Shown here: one piece after another, positions 1-4,879 of the stretch | Layout of the letters: each line of letters starts with the position of its first letter | Position numbering within the stretch: position 1 is the stretch's first letter | Source of the DNA: CAYNUJ01 sp964573255 | GTDB lineage: Bacteria > Bacteroidota > Ignavibacteria > Ignavibacteriales > Melioribacteraceae | DNA: 7,208 nucleotides | Assembly: GCA_964573255.1 (NCBI GenBank) | Contig: CAZNJB010000081.1 | Coordinates: 1-7,208, forward strand | Direction: 5' to 3' | The notes under the pieces: generated by a model | The model's database searches: none | What the model saw: only the letters and a program-made list of their open reading frames with translations | Told to the model about the DNA's origin: nothing | Position numbers and translations under genes: made by a program

Positions 1-297
1 TTCTAATTTAATTAAATAATTCATCTTCGCATCTAAACTTGGATAATCCCTATCCTGACTTTGCAATCGGCTCTCTTTACGTTAATTACATCAAATCCCA
101 AGAATTTTCACTGAATAATAATAAAAATATACGCAAAACAGAAAATCAGTCGGTTATATTAGAAGCGAGAAGTTGAGAAGCAAGATGCGAACGAATCCTT
201 ATTGCTTAATTCTCTGCTTTGGTCATTTGGATTATGGTTAAATTGTCCAAAGGATTCTTTGTAAGAGTCTGTGACTGCAAGTTGAATCGCCAGCAAG

Positions 298-318
298 TTT
301 CACGCAAAGTACGCAAAG
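298..318. repeat. CACGCAAAG tandem element, copy 1
   Basis: TTTCACGCAAAGTACGCAAAG matches 664-684 at 20 of 21 positions. The core is two CGCAAAG units spaced by two bases. It lies in the repeat patchwork, about 45 bases after a TTGTCC mini-hairpin. Confidence 0.65.
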
Positions 319-450
319 GGAGCTGGGGACAATTGAGGATTTAATTGAGGCAAAAGCGGCTTTACGAGAAATTAAAAACTAAAAACAAGAAAAGAACAAG
401 AAGCTAGAAGTAAGACGCAAGAACCCTCGTAGTGGCGACATTATCTATCC

Positions 451-477
451 GATTCTTCGCTTCGCTCAGAGTGACAG
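451..477. repeat. GATTCTTCGCTTCGCTCAGA-type dispersed element
   Basis: A single copy in the window, ending in GTGACAG. I recall this word (often with AATGACA at the end) as very frequent in intergenic DNA of many environmental bacteria, so I call it a dispersed repeat rather than a coding remnant. Nothing in the window itself shows it is repeated. Confidence 0.5.
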
Positions 478-663
478 GCTTTTTACATGTGTACCTCATC
501 CGGGAAAATCGGCAAAATCTGGGCGATTAATTGATAATTGAAAATTGAGAATGGATAATTTGGTGGAAATAAGGCTTGGGAATAATGGAAGAATGGAATA
601 ATGTTTTGTAACTTGTTATTCATTCATCCATTCATTCATGCAATCAATCAATCCTTCTTTCTG

Positions 664-707
664 TTTCACGCAAAGAACGCAAAGATTACTCGCAAAGGGC
701 GCGAAGA
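664..707. repeat. CACGCAAAG tandem element, copy 2
   Basis: It starts with the same 21 bases as copy 1 (one mismatch) and continues with a third CGCAAAG unit and a degenerate GCGCGAAG unit. This makes an imperfect tandem of four heptamer-like units with short irregular spacers. The spacers are only 2 to 6 bases, so it is not a CRISPR array. Confidence 0.65.
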
Positions 708-810
708 TTTTTCTTGTTTCTCGTTTTCTTGCTTCTTACTTCTAGTTTTAATTGTCCGAAGGACGCCCTGCTGAGATTCAATCAAATTTCTTATTTTCAA
801 GCTCGGCTTG

Positions 811-881
811 TTGCCCCGCCAGGATTCGAACCCGGACTAACAGATCCAGAGTCTGCTGTGCTACCGTTACACCACGGGGCA
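811..881 (-). tRNA. tRNA-Gln (anticodon CUG)
   Basis: Read on the minus strand, the sequence folds into a full cloverleaf. The acceptor stem is 7 bp (TGCCCCG with CGGGGCA) followed by discriminator A. The D arm is GTGT/GCAC with loop AACGGTA. The anticodon stem is GCAGA/TCTGT with one G-U pair, and its loop CTCTGGA places CTG at positions 34-36, which reads CAG codons. The variable loop is four bases, and the T arm is CCGGG/CCTGG with loop TTCGAAT. The U1-A72 pair is typical of bacterial glutamine tRNA. CCA is not encoded: after the discriminator the DNA reads CAAG, so the end must be added by the CCA-adding enzyme. Short reading frames crossing this locus on either strand are spurious. Confidence 0.95.
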
Positions 882-893
882 GTTTTGAGACTG

Positions 894-924
894 CAAAAAT
901 AATGAGCGCCGGTTTCAAATGCAA
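894..924 (-). promoter_or_regulatory. Bacteroidetes-type promoter of the tRNA-Gln gene
   Basis: On the minus strand, TATTTTTG (894-901) matches the TAnnTTTG -7 consensus of the Bacteroidetes primary sigma factor. A TTG (922-924) lies 20 bases upstream, at the spacing expected for the -33 element. The -7 box ends 12 bases before the mature 5' end of the tRNA, which fits a short leader removed by RNase P. The match is visible; activity is inferred. Confidence 0.45.
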
Positions 925-973
925 TTAAGCTTTTTGCCTTTCTTTCAAAATTCTTTAATATTATATTTACAAT

Positions 974-1801
974 ATGGTTCATATGCTACTGACAATATTC
1001 ATTACATTATCTTTAATTCAAGAGAACTCTCCTCTTTTATATGAATTTGGAGAATTCAAATCAGCTGCATCTTTCTCCTATTCAGATGCAGGGTATTTTT
1101 ACGTAATCGACGAAGAATCAAACGAAATATTTAAATTCGATACTCTTGGAAATGAGATTATTTCTATCGGCGGGTTTGGTTCAGGGAAAGAATCATTCAA
1201 TTCACCAGTAAATGTGTTTGCAACAACACTGAATATTTATATTAGCGATAAGTATAATGATCGCATTGTGTTTATGGATAAAGACTTAAATTATTTGAGT
1301 GAATTGAAATCCCCTGAAAATGAAGAAGAGGAATTTGGTTATCCAAGTGCGGCAGGAGTTTCATATCAAGGCGATCTTTTTATTCTTGATTCGGATAACG
1401 GGAGAGTATTGAAATATGATTTGAATGGAAATTACTTAATGCAAATTGGCAATTTTGATTCGGGCGAATTTTATCTAAACTCTCCGAAAGATCTTACTAT
1501 TACTTCAAATGGAGAAATTGTTATCCTGGATACTGAGAAAATATTTTTCTTCGATCAATTCGGAAACGGCTTACGCTCCTTTAAGCCACCGATAAATATT
1601 GAAGGAATAAATTTTTCAAATAATAAATTATTACTGCTAAGTAAAAATACGGTTTATTACATTCCTTTTTCAAAAGGTTCTTTAAAGCTGCATAAGTGGG
1701 AAATTCAAGATAAGAATTTATCTCTTGTTGATGCGGTAATTCTAAATAATAAAATTTATGTGTTAACAAAAAATAGAATACTTGTTTATAATTTTGAATG
1801 A
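974..1801 (+). CDS. Exported NHL-repeat-like beta-propeller protein
   Basis: 275 residues. The N-terminus (about residues 1-15) is a short hydrophobic segment suited to Sec export; I see no lipobox cysteine. The rest shows recurring NHL-like blades: a strand ending in I-D or L-D, a short turn, then a strand of the form R/K-[IV]-x-K/F-[FY]-D followed by a G-N turn. Examples are near residues 41-60 (YVIDEESNEIFKFDTLGN), 88-105, 134-153 and 181-198. Such propellers usually bind proteins, carbohydrates or peptidoglycan rather than act as enzymes, and no catalytic motif is visible, so the specific role is unknown. The ATG at 974 has no clear Shine-Dalgarno; an in-frame ATG at 983 is the alternative and would shorten the signal by three residues. 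It is the first gene of a tight operon with the three membrane proteins downstream, suggesting a shared envelope function. Confidence 0.75.
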   Translation: MVHMLLTIFITLSLIQENSPLLYEFGEFKSAASFSYSDAGYFYVIDEESNEIFKFDTLGNEIISIGGFGSGKESFNSPVNVFATTLNIYISDKYNDRIVFMDKDLNYLSELKSPENEEEEFGYPSAAGVSYQGDLFILDSDNGRVLKYDLNGNYLMQIGNFDSGEFYLNSPKDLTITSNGEIVILDTEKIFFFDQFGNGLRSFKPPINIEGINFSNNKLLLLSKNTVYYIPFSKGSLKLHKWEIQDKNLSLVDAVILNNKIYVLTKNRILVYNFE

Positions 1802-1802
1802 T

Positions 1803-2252
1803 ATGCCTTTTCGTTATAGATTAATGTTTTTTATCATCATTACCTTTTGGATGATTTTAATTTTCTCACAACCTATTGCCAAATATTTTGAACCGATTAT
1901 AATCACCTTTCCTTTTTCTCAAATAATATTTTCAAATGTTTGTCATCAACAGCCGGAAAAGCTAATAAATATAGGCAAATATTCAACATTTGTCTGTGCA
2001 AGATGCACCGGAATCTATTCGGGTGTTTTTTTTACTTCCTTTTTAATTTTGGTAATTTCAAAATTTAAACAATTGGATACAAAATATTTGGTAATATCAT
2101 TCCTGCCAATGCTGGTTGATGTATTCTCAGTTAATATTGGAATATACTCATACAGCAAAACAATTGCTCTTATTACTGGCTTAATTTTGGGTTCGTCGGT
2201 ATTTTATTATTTTTATAAAGTAATTTCATCACAATTTGGCAAAAAGAATTGA
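1803..2252 (+). CDS. DUF2085 family membrane protein
   Basis: About 149 residues from the ATG at 1803, one base after the upstream stop. An in-frame ATG at 1782 would add seven residues and overlap that gene by 20 bases; neither start has a good Shine-Dalgarno. The diagnostic feature is a pair of motifs between the first and second membrane segments: C-H-Q-Q-P (about residues 47-51) and C-A-R-C-T-G-I-Y-S-G (about 65-74). These are the hallmark of DUF2085, a family of small polytopic membrane proteins of unknown function. The three cysteines and the histidine could form a metal or redox site at the membrane surface, which is my inference. Hydrophobic stretches are near residues 7-22, 30-44, 73-87, 95-112 and 120-138. 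The gene sits in an operon with a propeller protein and two small membrane proteins. Confidence 0.8.
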   Translation: MPFRYRLMFFIIITFWMILIFSQPIAKYFEPIIITFPFSQIIFSNVCHQQPEKLINIGKYSTFVCARCTGIYSGVFFTSFLILVISKFKQLDTKYLVISFLPMLVDVFSVNIGIYSYSKTIALITGLILGSSVFYYFYKVISSQFGKKN

Positions 2253-2764
2253 AAAAGTATATTTCAGCTTTTGTTGCCGGTTTCGGAGCCGGAGTATTGC
2301 AAGTTATACCAGTCGCTAAAAGTTTTAGTTGCTGCTTAATTATTCCCGCAGCAGCCTTTATAGCACTATTCTTAGATCAGAAAGCAAATAAAGATACTTC
2401 TCAAATTGATTTTTCGAAAGCGGCTATATTCGGTTTGCTTACCGGACTTTGGGCTGCTGTATTTGGAACTACATTCGATTTATTGATAACCTTTATCACA
2501 AGAAGTAATGATATTGTAAGCGGTTACGGACAATTGCAGACTGTTCTAAATAATCTTCCCTTTGATGATACTTTGAAAAAAGATATTTCACTCTTGACTA
2601 ATCAAATTGTGGAAGATATTCAATCAACAGGATTTTCAATATTATATTCATTTTCTGTAATAGTAAATAATTTATTTATCAATACAGTATTCGGATTTAT
2701 CGGCGGATTGATTGGCATGCAAATTTTAAATTCACGTAACACCAACGATACAGATATAAGTTAG
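2249..2764 (+). CDS. Unassigned polytopic membrane protein
   Basis: 171 residues, beginning with a TTG codon whose last two bases form part of the upstream TGA stop (TTGA overlap), so translation is probably coupled. No ATG lies near the start and the N-terminus MKKYIS looks natural, which supports TTG. There are about four hydrophobic segments, near residues 7-22, 28-43, 57-81 and 128-157. The first two are glycine- and alanine-rich and contain a Cys-Cys pair at 28-29. A hydrophilic loop of about 45 residues separates segments three and four, and the tail is polar. Overall layout recalls the DUF4199-type four-helix membrane proteins of Bacteroidota, but I cannot confirm this and see no catalytic motif. 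Its position between the DUF2085 gene and a third membrane gene suggests a common complex or process. Confidence 0.7.
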   Translation: MKKYISAFVAGFGAGVLQVIPVAKSFSCCLIIPAAAFIALFLDQKANKDTSQIDFSKAAIFGLLTGLWAAVFGTTFDLLITFITRSNDIVSGYGQLQTVLNNLPFDDTLKKDISLLTNQIVEDIQSTGFSILYSFSVIVNNLFINTVFGFIGGLIGMQILNSRNTNDTDIS

Positions 2765-2765
2765 T

Positions 2766-3065
2766 ATGGTAAATGTATTTATCTTAGCTCTGCATTTGAT
2801 CTTCATTATATATATATTCTTAAAAAAGAAAGCAGAAGAATCGGTTTCAAACGGACTTATAAACATTGCATTGATTTTAATTCTCTTTTCGGTCGGTTGG
2901 TCAATAATATCTTTATTATTAAATATCTTTATTGAACCGGAGGGATTCGGTAAAGACTTCGATAGAAGTACAATTTCCCTTTCAATTTTAACAATCGGTG
3001 AGTTCTTTTTCTATAGGTCCTTTTTTAAAGATCTTTTCAGAACGAAGAAAACAGAAAACCGTTAA
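2766..3065 (+). CDS. Small three-helix membrane protein, unknown
   Basis: 99 residues. The ATG lies one base after the stop of the preceding gene, so this is the fourth gene of the operon. Three hydrophobic segments are visible, near residues 1-18, 31-55 and 68-83. A basic KKK follows the first, an acidic and glycine-containing loop (EPEGFGKDFD) lies between the second and third, and the tail is strongly basic (KKTENR). I do not recognise the family. Base composition is like its neighbours, and the tight packing argues that it is a real gene. The stop codon lies inside a palindrome that may act as the operon terminator. Confidence 0.65.
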   Translation: MVNVFILALHLIFIIYIFLKKKAEESVSNGLINIALILILFSVGWSIISLLLNIFIEPEGFGKDFDRSTISLSILTIGEFFFYRSFFKDLFRTKKTENR

Positions 3066-3079
3066 AACGGTTTATATAT
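3056..3079 (+). terminator. Possible terminator of the propeller/DUF2085 operon
   Basis: AAACCGTT-AA-AACGGTTT (3056-3073) is a perfect inverted repeat, realistically a 6-bp stem with a 6-base loop. A T/A-rich stretch without a long T run follows. It contains the TAA stop at 3063-3065. The position is right for a terminator, but the stem is weak in G/C. Confidence 0.4.
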
Positions 3080-3103
3080 TATTTGTTATTGTCTTGATAC
3101 CCC

Positions 3104-3137
3104 ACGATTATCCAAAGGATTTCTACGAAAAAATCGT
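3104..3137. repeat. Nested hairpin holding a TTATCCAAAGGA element
   Basis: An outer arm ACGATT (3104-3109) pairs with AATCGT (3132-3137), and inside it ATCC-AAA-GGAT forms a mini-hairpin. The inner word matches the TTGTCC-RAA-GGA elements at 243-254 and 752-764. The rest of the gap 3066-3324 holds two further weak palindromes: AAAAAG-CT-CTTTTT at 3149-3162, and CATTGT/ACAATG around seven A at 3187-3205. I see no gene there. Confidence 0.4.
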
Positions 3138-3262
3138 TGATTAACACCAAAAAGCTCTTTTTAGACAACCGCATCTGTGAATCTTACATTGTAAAAAAAA
3201 CAATGCCTCAATAATTATAAACAACGTTAACGCTATCAATAAGTAAAATCAAAAAGTACGAT

Positions 3263-3290
3263 TTGATACTTAATTAATTATTATTAAATT
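3263..3290 (+). promoter_or_regulatory. Candidate promoter of the toxin-antitoxin operon
   Basis: TTGATA (3263-3268) and TAAATT (3285-3290), separated by 16 bases, resemble -35 and -10 boxes about 35 bases upstream of the antitoxin ATG. In such AT-rich DNA this match is weak, and no Bacteroidetes TAnnTTTG box with correct spacing is present. Autoregulation by the antitoxin is usual for such modules, but no clear operator palindrome is seen here. Confidence 0.25.
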
Positions 3291-3311
3291 AAATTACCTT
3301 CGAATAAATTG

Positions 3312-3318
3312 AAAGGGA
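3312..3318 (+). promoter_or_regulatory. Shine-Dalgarno of the antitoxin gene
   Basis: AAAGGGA (3312-3318) lies six bases before the ATG at 3325. It is the clearest ribosome binding site on the plus strand of this window and fixes the antitoxin start. The plus-strand operon upstream has none this good. Confidence 0.6.
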
Positions 3319-3324
3319 ATTATT

Positions 3325-3534
3325 ATGCGAGAATTACAATCAAAATTAGTGCAAGAAGCGCTAAAGTTAACTCCCAAGGCAAGAATGTATTTAATTGAAA
3401 CTTTAGTGCAAAGCCTCGATAAGCCGGATAAGGAAATAGATAATTTATGGATTGCCGAAGCTGAAAAACGTTTAAAAGATTTGGAATCGGGAGAAATCAC
3501 TGGCATTCCAGAAGGAAAAGTTATTGGTAAATAA
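3325..3534 (+). CDS. Addiction-module antitoxin (Unstab_antitox family)
   Basis: 69 residues, the usual length for this family (PF09720-type addiction module protein). The order of features is typical: an N-terminal helix (LQSKLVQEALKL), the T/S-P-x-x-R segment (TPKARMYLIETLVQSLD) with the L-x-x-S-L-D ending, the acidic stretch around DKPDKEIDNLWIAEAEKRL, and the closing L-E-S-G-E-I-T-G-I-P motif. These antitoxins neutralise a ParE/RelE-type toxin by direct binding, and the complex normally represses its own promoter. A strong Shine-Dalgarno supports the ATG. The toxin gene follows after two bases but is frameshifted, so this antitoxin may have no active local partner. Small frames on the opposite strand here are shadows. 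Confidence 0.9.
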   Translation: MRELQSKLVQEALKLTPKARMYLIETLVQSLDKPDKEIDNLWIAEAEKRLKDLESGEITGIPEGKVIGK

Positions 3535-3536
3535 CT

Positions 3537-3826
3537 ATGGTAATTTTGTTTCACCCGTTTGCGTCTAAGGAGTTATAGACGCCTACGAATATTATGAGGT
3601 CCAGTCGAAAGGATTAGGTGAAAAATTTAGACAAGAAATAAAGAGAGCATTAAATACGATTAAAAAATTTCCTGAAATAGGTGCTATTGAAAGCGATAAC
3701 ATCCGACGATTCACTTTGTATAAATTTCCTTATAAAATTCTTTACTCCGTCACCGTGAATAACATATTCATTTTGGCTATTGCTCACAAACATAGAAAAC
3801 CTAATTACTGGACAGATCGCCAATAA
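3537..3826 (+). pseudogene. Frameshifted ParE/RelE-type toxin
   Basis: Starts with ATG two bases after the antitoxin stop. Frame one gives MVILFHPFASKEL and then a TAG at 3576-3578. The -1 frame continues from about 3575-3578 with DAYEYYEVQSKGLGEKF..., through FPEIG, IRRFTLYKFPYKILYSV and ILAIAHKHRKPNYW, to a TAA at 3824-3826. Joined, the two parts give about 97 residues, matching the length and motif order of the ParE/RelE toxin superfamily (F-H-P-x-A near the start, A-x-E-Y-Y, G-L-G-x-x-F, F-P, R-R-x-x-L-x-x-F-P-Y, H-x-x-R-x-P-x-Y-W at the end). The defect is one missing base (or two extra) near GAGTTATAGAC. No slippery heptamer precedes it, so mutation or a sequence error is likelier than programmed frameshifting. 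The rest of the frame is undamaged, so any mutation is recent. Intact members inhibit DNA gyrase (ParE) or cleave mRNA on the ribosome (RelE); which applies here cannot be told. Confidence 0.88.
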
Positions 3827-3833
3827 CCGTGAA

Positions 3834-4475
3834 TTACCTCAAACGATAAGGAAAAACAATAATTGCATTCTGTGCTGTTTGTTTTTGAGTGGAAGGCAAC
3901 GGTTCAAACCTCCACTGACGTAGGGAATTTATTGCAGCCATTTCCAATCTGGCATCGGCTTTAATTAGCGGGAATATATTTGTTACGCTACCGTCTGGTA
4001 GTATTGTAAATCTCAATTTTACGTCTATTTCCTTCGAAACACCTTCGGGATAAGCAGGAAGTGAGTAACTGTAAATTTTCCTTCTTCCCTTTCCCCCGAA
4101 ATCTATTGCAAACCCGTAATTACCTTCTTCTTCACCAAGGATTTCTTTCCCTTCTTTTTTCTCTTTCTTCTCCTTCTTTTCCGGTTTCTCTTTTTTCTTT
4201 TCCACTACTGGAGTAACATCGTTTTCATCGATATTTTTTGCTTTCGGGACTTCTATATTTTTCTTCTTATTTTCCTTCGGTTTTTCATTTTTCAGATTCT
4301 TTTTTGAGATAACACTGGGCTTGGAATTCTTACCAAAAGTTCCGAACCCAAGTTGAACAAATTCGCTTTCGTCCGGTTCAATTTGAAACGAAATTAAGTA
4401 GAATAAAAATGCAAGTATCAAATGAAGCGCGAAAGAAATAAGGTATGAAATATTTCTGATTCTGTTAAAACCCAT
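3834..4475 (-). CDS. tonB: TonB family energy-transducing protein
   Basis: 213 residues, last gene of the minus-strand operon. One membrane helix lies at about residues 10-30 and carries S14-x3-H18, the same spacing as the conserved Ser-His pair that couples TonB to ExbB-ExbD. The periplasmic linker (about 48-115) is dominated by Lys and Glu (KKKEKPEKKEKKEKKEGKE) rather than the Pro-rich linker of E. coli TonB. The C-terminal TonB domain (about 138-213) shows LPAYPEG, the strand LRFTILPDGSV, and LEMAAINSLRQWRFEPL, the usual end signature. Family members carry energy from the inner-membrane proton motor to an outer-membrane partner. The start codon shares one base with the exbD stop (TGATG), indicating translational coupling. 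No TonB-dependent receptor is in the window, so the partner is unknown. It converges on the toxin remnant with only seven bases between stops and no visible terminator. Confidence 0.9.
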   Translation of the reverse strand: MGFNRIRNISYLISFALHLILAFLFYLISFQIEPDESEFVQLGFGTFGKNSKPSVISKKNLKNEKPKENKKKNIEVPKAKNIDENDVTPVVEKKKEKPEKKEKKEKKEGKEILGEEEGNYGFAIDFGGKGRRKIYSYSLPAYPEGVSKEIDVKLRFTILPDGSVTNIFPLIKADARLEMAAINSLRQWRFEPLPSTQKQTAQNAIIVFPYRLR

Positions 4476-4879
4476 CAGTAAGTTTCTTTTTCGGTTTCAA
4501 TGGTAAATTTATCAATCCCAATCCCCTTGGCGGCATCAATTACTTTAATTACTAAATCAATATTCACCGCTTTATCGGCACGAATAATTAAGTTCTGTTC
4601 GGGTGCGTTTTTAACGACATCCGAAATTTTACCCGGTAAAGCATCAATAGAAGTTTCTTTGGCACCTAAATAAACCTTTTGGTCTGCCGTTAGAGTAACA
4701 ACCAATCGAGACGGCGCTGCTTCCTCATTGTTTTTGGCGCCCGGGAGTTTTACTTTCACTCCGGTTTGAATTACAAACTGTGAAGTAAGTAAAAAGAATA
4801 TAAGCAGCAGCAAAACTATATCGGTAAGGGAAGAAAAGTTAAATATACTCAAAGGTTTATTAGACATTTTAAACTTCAT
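4475..4879 (-). CDS. exbD: ExbD/TolR family proton-channel subunit
   Basis: 134 residues from the chosen start. One N-terminal membrane helix contains the motif LTDIVLLLLIFFLLTS. Its aspartate (D20 from this start) matches the essential proton-carrying Asp of ExbD and TolR. The periplasmic domain follows, with VKVKLPGA just after the helix, the strand LVVTLTADQKVYLG, and the pattern LIIRADKAVNIDLVIKVIDAAKGIGIDKFTIET typical of the ExbD/TolR fold. Four in-frame ATGs lie at 4891, 4885, 4879 and 4867. I prefer 4879 because GAGG (4886-4889) sits six bases upstream and MKFK is a common ExbD N-terminus; 4867 is the main alternative. The 5' end overlaps exbB by 11 bases, so the two are probably translated together in a fixed ratio. 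Confidence 0.92.
   Translation of the reverse strand: MKFKMSNKPLSIFNFSSLTDIVLLLLIFFLLTSQFVIQTGVKVKLPGAKNNEEAAPSRLVVTLTADQKVYLGAKETSIDALPGKISDVVKNAPEQNLIIRADKAVNIDLVIKVIDAAKGIGIDKFTIETEKETY

Larger units (their letters stand above)
161..770. repeat. Mosaic of short dispersed-type intergenic repeats
   Basis: Positions 1-810 carry no gene I can support. Within them, 161-770 is a patchwork of short repeated words. Purine-rich AGAAG/CAAGA tracts occur at 161-188 and 381-423, with an inverted copy at 711-750. CGCAAAG tandems lie at 298-318 and 664-707. TTGTCC-RAA-GGA mini-hairpins lie at 243-254 and 752-764. A GATTCTTCGC-type element is at 451-477, a TTGATAATTGAAAATTGAGA-type tract at about 531-556, and GAATGGA / TCCATTC words at 578-640. 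Stops are frequent in all frames. Similar words are, from memory, common between genes in Bacteroidota and other environmental bacteria. There is no transposase, and no clean terminal inverted repeats or target duplication delimit the whole block. Confidence 0.6.

Noticed and set aside
664..707. CRISPR-like tandem of CGCAAAG
   Set aside because: Units are about 7 bases with 2 to 6 base irregular gaps. There are no spacers of CRISPR length and no cas genes.
798..810. CAAGC-TCG-GCTTG hairpin as the tRNA terminator
   Set aside because: On the minus strand the hairpin lies directly after the tRNA but is followed by an A-rich stretch rather than a T run, and the stem is only 5 bp.
714..982. Two short reading frames of about 60 residues crossing the tRNA locus on opposite strands
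   Set aside because: Both run through the tRNA-Gln gene and intergenic repeats, and their sequences are translations of the tRNA (for example PGFEPG and GSNPGG). They are not genes.
1581..1769. 62-residue minus-strand frame inside the propeller gene
   Set aside because: It is a shadow of the NHL-type gene. There is no start signal, and the plus-strand frame is clearly the coding one.
3294..3554. 86-residue minus-strand frame opposite the antitoxin
   Set aside because: It is a shadow of the well-supported antitoxin gene, with no ribosome binding site or recognisable motif.
3570..3580. Programmed -1 frameshift to make the full toxin
   Set aside because: There is no slippery heptamer of the X-XXY-YYZ type before the TAG and no evident stimulatory hairpin. 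Mutation or sequence error explains it more simply.
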